Made by a program: the position numbers and the translations under genes
Notes under the pieces: generated by a model
The model's input: only the letters and a program-made list of their open reading frames with translations
Databases searched by the model: none
What the model was told of the DNA's origin: nothing
NCBI RefSeq assembly: GCF_009649845.1
Contig: NZ_WJIE01000001.1
Coordinates: 791,054-855,053 of the forward strand
Source of the DNA: Polyangium spumosum
Lineage (GTDB): Bacteria > Myxococcota_A > Polyangia > Polyangiales > Polyangiaceae
Direction of reading: 5' to 3'
DNA length: 64,000 nucleotides
In this document: positions 8,488 through 17,582 of the stretch, piece by piece
How positions within the stretch are numbered: the stretch's first letter is position 1
Layout: every line of letters starts with the position of its first letter

Positions 8488-9798
8488 ATGGACCGCCGTA
8501 AATTCGTTCAGTTCGGAGTCGCCGCGGGCAGCGCCTTGCTCGCCGGAGACGTGTTCGGCCAGGAAACCAAACCGGGCGCCGCGCCCTCGCGCCCCTCGCC
8601 GAAGCGCGCCGTCTTCCCGGGCGGCCAGCCCGCGGTCGTCACGCCGAACGGCGTGACGTTGCCCCTGAAGGAGAAGGGCGGCCTGAAGATCGGCCACCTC
8701 GTCGCCATGCCCGTGAAGCACACCTTCGCGCCGGGGCTCGAGGGGGATTGCTGGGGCTACAACGGCAGGACGATCGGGCCCACGATCGAGGTCGTCGAGG
8801 GGGATCACGTGCGGTTTTACGTGACGAACAAGCTGCCCGAGCCCACGACCGTGCACTGGCACGGCGTGATCCTGCCGAACGGGATGGACGGCGTGTCGGG
8901 CTTGAACCAGCGCCCGATCAAGCCCGGGGAGACGTTCGTTTACGAGTTCACCTTCCGCCACCCCGGGACGTACATGTATCACCCCCATTTCGACGAGATG
9001 ACGCAGATGGCGCTCGGGATGATGGGGATGATCGTGGTGCACCCGAGGCGGCCGAAGGGCCCGCCGGTGGATCGGGATTTCGTGCTGATGACACACGAGT
9101 GGAAGATCACGCCGGGCTCGCGGCGGCCGGATCCGAACGAGATGACCGATTTCAACGTGCTGACCTTCAATTCGAAGGCGTTCCCCGGCACGGAGCCGCT
9201 CGTCGTGGGACGCGGCGAGCGCGTGCGGATCCGTTTCGGCAACCTCTCGGCGATGGATCACCACCCGATCCATTTCCACGGGCTCACCTTCGAGACGACG
9301 TGGACCGACGGCGGCGAGATCCCGGTCTCGGCGCGTCGCCCGGATACGACCGTGCTCGTGCCCGTCGGCAGCACGCGGGTCATCGAGTTCGTCCCCGACG
9401 AGCTCGGCGACTGGGCCTTCCATTGCCACATGACCCACCACGTGATGAACCAGATGGGCCACGGGATGCCCGTCATGGTGGGCGCCGACGCGCGGAAGAT
9501 CGACCCCAAGGTGCAGAGCCTCCTGCCCGGTTACATGACGATGGGACAAACCGGCATGGGCGAGATGGCCGAGATGGGCATGCCCGTGCCGAAGAACTCG
9601 ATCCCCATGGGCGGCGGAGCCGGCCCGTTCAGCTCGATCGACATGGGCGGGATGTTCACGATCCTGAAGGTCCGCGACAACCCCGATACCGCGGATCCCA
9701 AGGGCTGGTACCAGCACCCGAAGGGGACCGTGGCCGATCGCGCGGACGCGGCGGCGATGAAGGCGGATGGTATCGATCCGGACGCGAGATTCGGTTGA
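8488..9798 (+). CDS. multicopper oxidase, Tat-exported
   Basis: A 436-aa cupredoxin enzyme. The N-terminus (DRRKFVQFG plus hydrophobic stretch) is a Tat-like signal, as expected for a cofactor-loaded oxidase. All copper-ligand motifs are present: HWHG (123-126), HPH (165-167), HPIHFHG (259-265) and HCHMTHHVMNQM (312-323), with Met 323 as axial T1 ligand. The region after 325 is Met/Gly-rich (GMGEMAEMGMPVP), as in cuprous oxidases of copper tolerance. The likely reaction is periplasmic oxidation of Cu(I) to Cu(II) with reduction of O2. AGGTGAG precedes the ATG at 8488. It sits 18 nt after the TolC-like gene, clearly in the same operon. Confidence 0.93.
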   Translation: MDRRKFVQFGVAAGSALLAGDVFGQETKPGAAPSRPSPKRAVFPGGQPAVVTPNGVTLPLKEKGGLKIGHLVAMPVKHTFAPGLEGDCWGYNGRTIGPTIEVVEGDHVRFYVTNKLPEPTTVHWHGVILPNGMDGVSGLNQRPIKPGETFVYEFTFRHPGTYMYHPHFDEMTQMALGMMGMIVVHPRRPKGPPVDRDFVLMTHEWKITPGSRRPDPNEMTDFNVLTFNSKAFPGTEPLVVGRGERVRIRFGNLSAMDHHPIHFHGLTFETTWTDGGEIPVSARRPDTTVLVPVGSTRVIEFVPDELGDWAFHCHMTHHVMNQMGHGMPVMVGADARKIDPKVQSLLPGYMTMGQTGMGEMAEMGMPVPKNSIPMGGGAGPFSSIDMGGMFTILKVRDNPDTADPKGWYQHPKGTVADRADAAAMKADGIDPDARFG

Positions 9799-9828
9799 GC
9801 CTGCGCCATCGAGGAAGGAGCTTTTGCC

Positions 9829-10251
9829 ATGAACACGAAGAGCATTTACGAGACGCTCGCCGCCCTCGGGGCCGGAGTGATGATCGCGGGTTGCGCAACG
9901 TCTCCGGCCGAGCCGGGCGGCGCGGAGGTGAAGCCGGTGGCCGAGGTCCCCGCCGCGAGCCCGCCCCCGGCGAAGGCAATGCCCGCAGCCGTGGAGCCCG
10001 CCACGAGCGCGGCGGCCCCGCCCCCCGCAGCTCCGCCGAAGGCAACCGCGGCGGCCCCGCCGGCCGCTGCGCCTCGCGCCACCACGGCGCCGCCCGCCGC
10101 GAAGGTGGCCACCGCAGCGCCCGCGCCTTCGCCCGTGACCGCGACCGCGGCTCCGCCTGCCGAGGAGCCCGCCCCCGCCCCCGCCGCGACCACGACGGCC
10201 GCGAAAAAACACGGCGCGCAGATGAGCTGCGGCGAAGGGTCCTGCGGCTGA
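9829..10251 (+). CDS. low-complexity lipoprotein with EGSCG tail
   Basis: A 140-aa protein: signal peptide ending MIAGC (lipoprotein), an Ala/Pro-rich central region of about 100 residues with no fold, and a short C-terminal motif KKHGAQMSCGEGSCG. The two cysteines near the end in an EGxCG context recall EGKCG-type copper-buffering peptides (bufferin/HvfA group), in which cysteines can be enzymatically modified. The maturation enzymes of that group (DUF692 and partner proteins) are not in this window. AAGGAGC lies about 8 nt upstream of the ATG. It is the last gene of the copper arm, 30 nt after the oxidase, so periplasmic copper binding is plausible. The stop abuts a convergent gene. Confidence 0.7.
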   Translation: MNTKSIYETLAALGAGVMIAGCATSPAEPGGAEVKPVAEVPAASPPPAKAMPAAVEPATSAAAPPPAAPPKATAAAPPAAAPRATTAPPAAKVATAAPAPSPVTATAAPPAEEPAPAPAATTTAAKKHGAQMSCGEGSCG

Positions 10252-10917
10252 TCACGGCGCTTTGAGCCGACGGCGCAAGACCGACGCTGCAAGACCAATC
10301 AGGACGAGCCCCGTAAGCCCCACCACGACGAGCGTCACCGTATCACCACGCAAAAAACTCTCGCCGAGGAACACGCTCCCGAGGGCGAACGGCAGCTCCC
10401 CGACGCCGACCACCACCAGGTAACGAGCGAAGCGATACCGGAGCGTGCCGAGCAAATACCCCGGGAGCTCGGACGGGAGCGCGAGCTGGAGCAAAAGGAC
10501 GACCCAGATCGGCGTGTCGGCCGAGAGCCGGCGCTCGTAGGCGGCGATGCGCTGGCGCGGCACGACCCGCCCGAGCAGCGGGCCAAAAGCGCCGCGGCCG
10601 ACCCCATACGCAATGACGCCGCCGGCGAGCCATCCGAGCCACAGGAGCACGAAGGTCGCCGGGGCGCCCCAGGCGTGGAGGGCCACGGGGATGAGGACGG
10701 TGCTCGAGAAAAAGGTGAGCATCGCGGAGGCCGCCGCGAGCAGGACGAAGAACCCGATCGCCGCGATCGGGTGGCGCGCGAGCATGCCCGTGAGCACGGC
10801 GATGGCCTCCGTCACCATCGCGTGGGCCGCCCCCGAGGCGGTCAGGCCGACGAGCACGCCCAGCAAGAGAAGGGCGCCGATCAAGCGTCGTCGACTCGTC
10901 TCGCGCTCCTCCATCAT
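10252..10917 (-). CDS. VTT-domain (TVP38/DedA-like) membrane protein
   Basis: A 221-aa inner-membrane protein with about six spans. The central part 'TFFSSTVLIPVALHAWGAP' to 'YGVGRGAFGPLLG' matches the VTT/SNARE-associated fold of DedA and TVP38 proteins, which are thought to act as lipid scramblases or ion-coupled transporters. In metal-resistance clusters such genes are often associated with mercury or copper detoxification; the role here is inferred. Two adjacent ATGs (10917, 10914) are possible. It is downstream (114 nt) of the HMA chaperone gene on the same strand and could be the last gene of the leftward metal operon. Confidence 0.8.
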   Translation of the reverse strand: MMEERETSRRRLIGALLLLGVLVGLTASGAAHAMVTEAIAVLTGMLARHPIAAIGFFVLLAAASAMLTFFSSTVLIPVALHAWGAPATFVLLWLGWLAGGVIAYGVGRGAFGPLLGRVVPRQRIAAYERRLSADTPIWVVLLLQLALPSELPGYLLGTLRYRFARYLVVVGVGELPFALGSVFLGESFLRGDTVTLVVVGLTGLVLIGLAASVLRRRLKAP

Positions 10918-11031
10918 GGTCCCCAGGCGACCATGAGGTTCACGGTGGGATCCGGGTAGAGGCCGCGGCGCCAGCGCGAGCCCGCCCGGACGTCTCGAGC
11001 GCCGGGCGGGCACATCGGCGATTGCAGCGTT

Positions 11032-11250
11032 TCAGGCGGCGTTCGGGCGCGCCTCGTAACCGGCGTCGCGCAGCGCCGCGACGAGGGCGCTCATCGGCGC
11101 GCTCGACGGATCGTGCTTCACGACGACCGTGCCCTCGCCGAGCTTCACGTCGACCTCCTCGACGCCGTCGATCCCGCGGAGCGCGTCGTTGATGTGGCGG
11201 ATGCAGGACGGGCAGCTCATCCCGTCGACCTGGAGCAAGGTTTCTTTCAT
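11032..11250 (-). CDS. HMA-domain copper chaperone (CopZ-like)
   Basis: A 72-aa single heavy-metal-associated domain. The metal loop is GMSCPSC (CxxC, residues 10-16), followed by the usual beta-alpha-beta-beta-alpha-beta pattern ('VEEVDVKLGEGTVVVKHD', then 'LVAALRDAGYEA'). Such proteins carry Cu(I) or another soft metal in the cytoplasm to ATPases, regulators or sensors. GGGAGAG precedes the ATG. It lies 71 nt downstream of the sensor kinase gene and likely belongs to the same operon. No P1B-type ATPase is present in the window, so its target is unknown. Confidence 0.9.
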   Translation of the reverse strand: MKETLLQVDGMSCPSCIRHINDALRGIDGVEEVDVKLGEGTVVVKHDPSSAPMSALVAALRDAGYEARPNAA

Positions 11251-11321
11251 GGCGTCTCTCCCTGGTTCGGGCGGCCCTCTTCGCCGCTCACAGCCCTGAA
11301 GACGCGAGCCGCCGCGCTGCA

Positions 11322-12692
11322 TTACACCGTTCGAGGCATCTCCAGGACGAACCGCGCCCCTCGCCCTTGCTTGGCCCCGAGGTACACCCTGCCCCCGTGC
11401 CTCCGCGCGATTTCCCGCACGATCGACAGACCGAGCCCCGCCCCCTGCCCTCGCTTCGCCTTCGCTCCCCGGAAAAATGGCTCGAAGAGCTGCTCGGCCT
11501 CCTCGGCGCGGACCCCCTCGCCAGCGTCCTCCACCGAGATACACCACACCTCGTCCGCCGCCTCGATCCCCACCACGATCATCGTCCCCCGCGGCGCGTG
11601 CGCCATTGCGTTCGACAGCAGGTTGTCGATCGCCTGCCGCGCCGTCTGCGCCTCGAACGCGGCCGGCGCCTCGTCCGGCAAGGAGAGCGAGATCGTCACG
11701 CCCCGCGCCTCCGCCTCCGCTTCACACGCCTCCGCCGCCTCCCGCACGAGCGCCGCGAGGTCACCCGCCTTCGCCTCCCACGTCACCTTGCCGAGCGCCG
11801 CGAGGTCGAGCAGCCGCGCGGCCAGGTTCGACAGGCGCGTCACCTCCCCGCGCGCCTCCGCGAGCGCCGCCCGGAGCTCCTCGGCGCTCCGCTCCTTGCG
11901 CAAGGCGAGGTCCATCTCGGTCCGCATCAATCCGAGCGGCGTCCGGAGCTCGTGCGCCGCATTCGCGATGAGCCGCTCCTGCGCGTCCCGCGCCACCCGC
12001 AGCCGCTCCATGGCCTCCGCCAGCGCGACGCGCAGATCGGCGATCTCGTCGCCCGTCGGATCCGGCGGCAAGCTCCACGAGAGCGCGCCGCCCCGGAGCT
12101 CCGGCAGTTGCGCCGTCATGTCGCCGATGCGCCGGCTCATCCGGCCCGCCTGCGCCCATTGCAAGAAAAACAGGAGCGCCGCCGCCGCCGCCACGAGCCC
12201 CAGCGTCGCTTGCCAGTAGAGCCGCATCGTCGCGTCGATCTCCGCGAGCGAGCTCTCCAGCGTCAGCACGTACGGCTCGCCCCAGGGCGCGCGGACCGCG
12301 ACCACGAGCGACCGCACCCACCGCCCGTCCGAGGACAGATGCGTGGCGAGATGCGGCCCCTCCGCGCCGACGTCCTTCGCGGGTGGATCGGGGATCCAGC
12401 CATTCTCCGGGAAATACGAGACGAGCTTGCCCGCCCCGTCGTAGAGCCCCGCCATCGGCACGAAGGAGCGCACGTCGTCGGCGAGCGGCGATTTGCCGAG
12501 GTGCAAATGCGGCACCCCCGTCGGCCCGTCGAAGAGGCTCACGCTCTCCACCGCCGCCTGCGCGAGCAGCGCTCGATCCAGCGCGCCGAGCAAGCTCCCG
12601 CGGAACACCACGCCCGCCACGACCACCGCGAGCACCATCACGAGCGACGGCAAGGCCGCGCCAAAAAGGACGAGCCGCGCCCGGACCCTCAC
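11322..12692 (-). CDS. metal-responsive sensor histidine kinase (CusS/CzcS-like)
   Basis: A 456-aa two-span sensor: TM1 about residues 8-30, a periplasmic sensor domain of about 135 residues, TM2 about 170-190, HAMP, then HisKA with 'NAAHELRTPLGLMRTEMDLA' and HATPase with 'NLLSNAMAHAP', a D-box 'VEDAGEGV' and 'GAGLGLSIVREIA'. This is the architecture of CusS/CzcS/CopS kinases, which sense periplasmic Cu, Ag or Zn. The GTG start at 12692 overlaps the stop of the response regulator (GTGA), so it is co-translated with its partner. The periplasmic part lacks an obvious His/Cys/Met cluster, so the metal cannot be read off. Confidence 0.9.
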   Translation of the reverse strand: MRVRARLVLFGAALPSLVMVLAVVVAGVVFRGSLLGALDRALLAQAAVESVSLFDGPTGVPHLHLGKSPLADDVRSFVPMAGLYDGAGKLVSYFPENGWIPDPPAKDVGAEGPHLATHLSSDGRWVRSLVVAVRAPWGEPYVLTLESSLAEIDATMRLYWQATLGLVAAAAALLFFLQWAQAGRMSRRIGDMTAQLPELRGGALSWSLPPDPTGDEIADLRVALAEAMERLRVARDAQERLIANAAHELRTPLGLMRTEMDLALRKERSAEELRAALAEARGEVTRLSNLAARLLDLAALGKVTWEAKAGDLAALVREAAEACEAEAEARGVTISLSLPDEAPAAFEAQTARQAIDNLLSNAMAHAPRGTMIVVGIEAADEVWCISVEDAGEGVRAEEAEQLFEPFFRGAKAKRGQGAGLGLSIVREIARRHGGRVYLGAKQGRGARFVLEMPRTV

Positions 12693-13381
12693 GCTTCGCC
12701 CCGCGGCGGCCGCGCCACGACCAGCCGATACCCCACGCCCCGCACGGCCTGGATCGTCACGGCGTCCCCCGAGACGCTGCGCAGCTTGCCCCGCAAATAC
12801 CCCACGTACACGTCCACCACGTTTGGCGCCCCGTCGAACCCCGTCCCCCACACCGTGCCGAGCAGCTCCGTCCGCGTGAGCGCCTCCCCCGCGTGCCCCG
12901 CGAGCTCCGACAGGAGCGCGAACTCCCGCGCCGTCAGGCTCTCCTCGGCCCCGTCCCGCCCGATCACCCGGCGCCGCGCGTCGAGCGTGATCGGCCCGAG
13001 CCGCGTGAGCGCCTCGTGCCCCGCGCCTCTCCGGTGCAGGGCCTCGAGGCGCGCCACGAGCTCCTCGAAATCGAACGGTTTGACCAGGTAATCGTCCGCG
13101 CCGGCCCGCAGGCCCGTCACGCGCTCGCCCACCGTCCCGCGCGCCGTCAGGAGCAGGACCGGCGTCCGGAGCCCGCGCTCCCGCCACCGCCGCAGGAGCG
13201 AGACGCCATCCATCCCGGGCAACGACCAGTCCAGGATGATCACGTCGTAGGCGACCCCGAGGCCCTGCTCGAGCGCCTCGGTGCCGCTCTCGGCGAGGTC
13301 CACCTGATGCCCCTCCTCGCGCAGGCCGCGCTCGAGCAGGCGCGCCATCTTGGCCTCGTCCTCCACCACGAAGAGCTTCAC
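12689..13381 (-). CDS. OmpR-family response regulator (CusR/CzcR-like)
   Basis: A 230-aa regulator: receiver domain with acidic pair 'VVEDEAK', phospho-acceptor Asp in 'VIILDWSLPGMDG', Thr/Ala 'LLLTARG' and Lys in 'YLVKPF'; then a winged-helix DNA-binding domain ('LTAREFALLSELAGHAGEAL', 'VDVYVGYLRGKL', 'VRGVGYRL'). It should bind tandem 7-bp half-sites, such as the pair found at 18859-18876. The GTG start at 13381 overlaps the czcA stop (GTGA), and its own stop overlaps the kinase start. The pump genes and their regulator therefore form one operon. Confidence 0.93.
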   Translation of the reverse strand: MKLFVVEDEAKMARLLERGLREEGHQVDLAESGTEALEQGLGVAYDVIILDWSLPGMDGVSLLRRWRERGLRTPVLLLTARGTVGERVTGLRAGADDYLVKPFDFEELVARLEALHRRGAGHEALTRLGPITLDARRRVIGRDGAEESLTAREFALLSELAGHAGEALTRTELLGTVWGTGFDGAPNVVDVYVGYLRGKLRSVSGDAVTIQAVRGVGYRLVVARPPRGEA

Positions 13382-16300
13382 GACGCCATCGTAGCGCCGG
13401 ACGGGCCGTCCGGCGGCGGAGGCGCGGCGTTCGTCCCGCGCCGGCCCTTGCCGAGCCAGCCGTACAAGCTCGGCACGATGAGCAACGTCAAGAGCGTCGA
13501 GGTCACGAGCCCGCCCACGACCACGGTCGCGAGCGGCCGCTGCACCTCCGAGCCCACGCCCCGCGCGAGCATCATCGGCACGAACCCGAGCGCCGCCACG
13601 AGCGCCGTCATGAGCACCGGCCGCGCCCGCGACCGCGCCGCGTCCTCCGCCGCCTCCGCCGGGGTCAAACCCGCCGCCTCGTTCGCGAGCACGCGCGAGA
13701 GCAAGACCACGCCGTTCAGCACCGCCACGCCCGAGAGCGCGATGAACCCCACGGCCGCGGAGATCGACACCGGCATGTCGCGAATCGTGAGCGCCACCAT
13801 CCCGCCCACGCAGGCGAACGGCACGTTCGTGAAGATCACGAGCGTGGGCTTCACCTTGCGGAACGCCGCGAAGAGCACGCCCAGGATGAGCAGCACCGCG
13901 GCCGGCACGACCAGGAGCAGCCGCCGCGACGCCTCCTGGAACGTCTCGTATTGCCCGCCCCAGACGAGCCGATACCCGCGCGGCGCAGGGACGGCGCGCT
14001 CCACGCGCGCCCGCGCCCGCGCCACGAGATCGCCGAGATCCGCGCCGCGCACGTTGAAGCCCACCACGATGCGACGCTCGCCGTCCTTGCGGCTCACGAG
14101 GCCCGGCGTCGGCAAGGTCTCGACCCTCGCGACACGCGCGAGCGGCACGAGCCCGCCGGCCGGCGTGGGCAAGCTCAGGCTCGGCAGGTCGAACGCGCCC
14201 GAGACGCCCCCGACCCGCAGCACCACCGGGATCCGCAGCGGACCGTCGTACGTCTCGCCGACCTCGATCCCGTTCTTCACCGCCTGCACCGCGTCCATCA
14301 CCTCGCCCACGCCGAGGCCCACCTGGGACGCTTCGAGCGCCTTCGGCTCGACCTCGATGAGCGAGACGTCCGGCGGCGCGAGCACCTTCACGTCGGCCGC
14401 GCCCGGCTCGGCCTCGATCTCGGCCGCGACCTTCTCCGCGAGCGCGCGCAGCGTGGTGAGATCCGCCCCGTAGATGCTCACCGCCACGTCCGAGACCGCG
14501 CCGCCGAGCAGCTCGTTGAACCGCATCTGGATCGGCTGCGTGAACGAGGGATCCGCGCCCGGCGAGGCCGCGTCGATCGCGCGCTGGATCTCCTCGATCA
14601 GCGCCTCGCGCTCGAGCCCCGGCCGCCACGTGTCCCGCGGCGCGAGCGTGATGAACACGTCCGCTTGCTCGAGCCCCATGATGTCCGTCGCCACCGCGGG
14701 GCTGCCCACGCGCGAGACGACCTGCTGCACCTCGGGCACCGCACGCACGGCCGCTTCGAGCTTGCCCGCCTCGATCACCGCGGTCTCCAGGCTGATGTCG
14801 GGGGCGCGCGTCGTCTGCACCACGAGGTCGCCCTCGTCGAGCTGCGGCGCGAGCTCGCTGCCCGCGCGCACGAAGAGCACGAACCCCAGCGCGAACAGCG
14901 AGAGCGCGCTCGCGACCACGAGCCGGGGTCGTTTGACCACGAACGAAAGCGTGGGCCCGTAGATCCGGTCGATCCCCCGCACGAGCCACGGATCCCGCGC
15001 CGGCACGTCCTTCTTGCGGAGCACGAGGCTCATCGCCGCGGGCACGTACGTGAGCGACAGGAGGAGCGACGTGGAGAGCGCGAACACCACGGTCAGCGCC
15101 ATCGGCCGGAACATCTTGCCGTCGACGCCCGTCATCGTGAGCACGGGCAGGTACACGATGAGGATGATCAGCACCGAGAAAAACACCGGCCTCGCGACCT
15201 CGGCGCACACGCGGCTCACCCACGAGATCCGCTCGGGACCACGCTCCGGCACGTCCTTCTGGTGCGAGGCGTGGAAGACGTGCTCGACCATCACCACGGC
15301 CCCGTCCACGACGAGGCCAAAATCGATGGCGCCGAGGCTCATCAGGTTGCCCGGGATCCCGAGCGCCACCATGCCCGAGAGCGCGCCGAGCATCGAGAGC
15401 GGGATCGCCGAGGCCACGAGCAGCCCCGCGCGCAGGCTCCCGAGCATCGCGAAGAGCACCACGCAGACGAGCAAGCCTCCTTCGAGCAAGCTCTTGCCCA
15501 CCGTGCGCAGCGTGGCCCCGACGAGGTGGCTCCGGTCGTACACGACGCGGACCGAGACGTCCTCCGGCAGCGCCGCGCGCACCGCGGGCAAACGCGCGTG
15601 CAGCCGTTCCATCACGTCGAGCGCGTTGTCGCCCCGGAGCATCTGCACCATCACGTAAACGACCTCGCCGCGGCCGTCGGCCGTCGCCGCGCCGATCCTC
15701 GGCGACGCGCCCACGCGTAGCTCCGCCACGTCGGAGACACGCACGGCGCGCCCCTCCTGATCGAGCGGCGACACGATCGCGTGCCCGAGCTCGGAGGGAT
15801 CCTTCGGCCGCGAGACGGCGCGCAGCAGCGCTTGCCCTCGCCCGAGCGGCAAGCTCGCCCCGGGCGCGCTGCCCGTCGATCGTTCGAGCGCCTCGCGCAG
15901 CGCGCCCAGCGTGATCTGCCGCTGCGAGAGCCGCGCCGGATCGGCCACGACCTCGATCGTGCGCCGCTCGCCGCCCCAGGCGTTCACCTCCACGACGCCC
16001 GGCACCGAACGCAGCAGCGGCGCCACGCGGGTCGTCGTGAGCTCCTGCAGCTCCGCGAGTGATCGCGACGGCGAGCTCAACGTGAAATGAAAAATCTCCC
16101 CGAGCCCGCCCGTCACCGGCCCGAGCTCGGGCGCGCCCACGCCGGGCGGCAACGAGCCCGCGACGGCCCCGATACGCTCCGAGACCATCTGCCGCGCGAG
16201 GTAGGGATCCACCGCGTCGTCGAAGACCACCGTCACCGACGAGATCCCGTAGCGCGACAAACTCCGGTGCTCCTCGAGCCCCGGCAGGCCGCCGAGCGCG

Positions 16301-16512
16301 AGCTCGATGGGCCGCGTGACCAGACGCTCGACCTCCTCGGGCGTCCGACCGGGCGCGCTCGTCAACACGAGCACCTGGTTGTTCGTGATGTCCGGCAGCG
16401 CGTCGAGCTCGATCCTCCGGCCGAGCAACGCCCCCACGATCGCGAGGACGAACGTCAACGCCACGACGACGACACGACGGCGGATCGACAGCCTGACGAG
16501 AGCCTCGATCAA
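13378..16512 (-). CDS. czcA: HME-RND heavy-metal efflux pump (CzcA/CusA family)
   Basis: A 1044-aa inner-membrane RND pump, close to the usual length (about 1040-1060). It has TM1 at the N-terminus, two large periplasmic loops and a 12-span layout. The TM4 signature at 397-410 reads D-F-G-L-V-V-D-G-A-V-V-M-V-E, which matches the CzcA-type (Zn/Co/Cd, HME1) consensus rather than the AVGAMVDAA form of CusA (Cu/Ag). It therefore probably exports divalent cations from periplasm or cytoplasm, using the proton motive force. The start is TTG 16512, which overlaps the adaptor stop (TTGA); no better start exists nearby. Substrate assignment rests on the one motif. Confidence 0.93.
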   Translation of the reverse strand: MIEALVRLSIRRRVVVVALTFVLAIVGALLGRRIELDALPDITNNQVLVLTSAPGRTPEEVERLVTRPIELALGGLPGLEEHRSLSRYGISSVTVVFDDAVDPYLARQMVSERIGAVAGSLPPGVGAPELGPVTGGLGEIFHFTLSSPSRSLAELQELTTTRVAPLLRSVPGVVEVNAWGGERRTIEVVADPARLSQRQITLGALREALERSTGSAPGASLPLGRGQALLRAVSRPKDPSELGHAIVSPLDQEGRAVRVSDVAELRVGASPRIGAATADGRGEVVYVMVQMLRGDNALDVMERLHARLPAVRAALPEDVSVRVVYDRSHLVGATLRTVGKSLLEGGLLVCVVLFAMLGSLRAGLLVASAIPLSMLGALSGMVALGIPGNLMSLGAIDFGLVVDGAVVMVEHVFHASHQKDVPERGPERISWVSRVCAEVARPVFFSVLIILIVYLPVLTMTGVDGKMFRPMALTVVFALSTSLLLSLTYVPAAMSLVLRKKDVPARDPWLVRGIDRIYGPTLSFVVKRPRLVVASALSLFALGFVLFVRAGSELAPQLDEGDLVVQTTRAPDISLETAVIEAGKLEAAVRAVPEVQQVVSRVGSPAVATDIMGLEQADVFITLAPRDTWRPGLEREALIEEIQRAIDAASPGADPSFTQPIQMRFNELLGGAVSDVAVSIYGADLTTLRALAEKVAAEIEAEPGAADVKVLAPPDVSLIEVEPKALEASQVGLGVGEVMDAVQAVKNGIEVGETYDGPLRIPVVLRVGGVSGAFDLPSLSLPTPAGGLVPLARVARVETLPTPGLVSRKDGERRIVVGFNVRGADLGDLVARARARVERAVPAPRGYRLVWGGQYETFQEASRRLLLVVPAAVLLILGVLFAAFRKVKPTLVIFTNVPFACVGGMVALTIRDMPVSISAAVGFIALSGVAVLNGVVLLSRVLANEAAGLTPAEAAEDAARSRARPVLMTALVAALGFVPMMLARGVGSEVQRPLATVVVGGLVTSTLLTLLIVPSLYGWLGKGRRGTNAAPPPPDGPSGATMAS

Positions 16513-17582
16513 TCGACGTCTCCTCCGGGCGTGGGCAACACGCGCGACGCGTCCGCGGCCACCTCGTCCCCGGGGCGCAGATCCCCTTCGACGAGCGCGT
16601 CGGCCCCGGAGCTCGCGAGCACCTTCACGGGCAGCGGCGCCCCCGTCTTTCGCGAGAACACCACGGCCACGCCGTCCTTCAGCGTCACGGCCGCCGCGGG
16701 GATGGCCACCGCGCTCCCCGCGGGATCCGGCGTGACGCGCACCTTCCCCAGCGTTCCATGCGGCAAGGCGATCACCTCCGCGGGCTCGAACCACGCGGCC
16801 ACCGTCCCGTCGCGCCCGCTCGTGCTCGGCGCCTCGCGCAGCAGCGTGAGCGCCGTGGTTTGTCCGAGCGGACCCACGAAGACGAACCTCGCGCCCGGCG
16901 GCGGCCGCTGCGAGAACCGCGCCTCCACCCGCGCCGCGCCGCCGCCCTCGATACGCGCGATCGGCGCGCCCGTCGGCTCGCGTGTCTCCCCGATCGCCGC
17001 GTCGATCTCGGTCACCACCCCGGCGACCGGGCTCTTCAGCGTCACCTTCCCGCCCGAGGCCACGAGCGCGGAGGCGTCCTTCGGCCCGAGCCCGGCGATC
17101 TTCAGCGTCGAGAGCGCGATCTGCTGCTCGGCGGTCGCGTCGGCCAGCAGGCCCTCGACCTCGGCGATCTCCGCGAGCTTCGTGAGCCCCTCCTTGCGGA
17201 GCGCCTCGAGCTGCGCCTTGCGTTTGCCCTGCGCCGCGAGCCGCGTGCCCGCCGCCACGTACGCGCCCGCCGCGCGCGCGAGCTCCGGCATCACCACGGT
17301 CGCGATCGCCGCGCCCTCCTCCACGCCCGCGCCGTGCTCGACGTGCACCTTCGTGATCCGCGCCGAGAACGGCGGCATCACCGCGCCCCGCGCCCCCGAG
17401 GGCGGCACGAGCTCGGCCGGCGCTTCGAGCAACGACAACCCGCCCGGCGCGCGCGCCTTCACCCACGGCGTCTCTGCGCTCTTCGGGCCCACGTCGAGGG
17501 CCGCCGCCTGCGGCGCCTCCTCGGGGCGCGAGCACGCGGCGAGCGTCGCCGCCACGAACATCCACGCCACGCGCGCCCTCAT
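16509..17582 (-). CDS. czcB: RND efflux adaptor lipoprotein (CzcB/CusB-like)
   Basis: A 357-aa membrane-fusion protein. The signal peptide ends in LAAC, so it is lipid-anchored. It contains a barrel-sandwich/lipoyl half ('GAVMPPFSARITKVHVEHGA'), a helical hairpin (about 90-140), the returning lipoyl half ('LKSPVAGVVTEIDAAIG') and a C-terminal beta-barrel and membrane-proximal region. It would join the RND pump to the outer-membrane channel. The N-terminal Met/His metal-binding extension of CusB is not obvious. Start ATG overlaps the czcC stop (ATGA); stop overlaps the czcA start. Confidence 0.9.
   Translation of the reverse strand: MRARVAWMFVAATLAACSRPEEAPQAAALDVGPKSAETPWVKARAPGGLSLLEAPAELVPPSGARGAVMPPFSARITKVHVEHGAGVEEGAAIATVVMPELARAAGAYVAAGTRLAAQGKRKAQLEALRKEGLTKLAEIAEVEGLLADATAEQQIALSTLKIAGLGPKDASALVASGGKVTLKSPVAGVVTEIDAAIGETREPTGAPIARIEGGGAARVEARFSQRPPPGARFVFVGPLGQTTALTLLREAPSTSGRDGTVAAWFEPAEVIALPHGTLGKVRVTPDPAGSAVAIPAAAVTLKDGVAVVFSRKTGAPLPVKVLASSGADALVEGDLRPGDEVAADASRVLPTPGGDVD

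Noticed and set aside
8128-10212. 694-codon minus-strand frame opposite the oxidase and lipoprotein genes
   Set aside because: Shadow of the multicopper oxidase gene; Gly/Arg/His-rich with no domain.
13951-15720. 589-codon plus-strand frame opposite the czcA gene
   Set aside because: Antisense of the czcA gene; no recognisable motif, extreme Arg/His/Glu content.
13378-16512. Calling the RND pump CusA because it lies with copper genes
   Set aside because: The TM4 motif DFGxxxDGAVVxVE is of the CzcA type; the copper neighbourhood alone does not fix the substrate.
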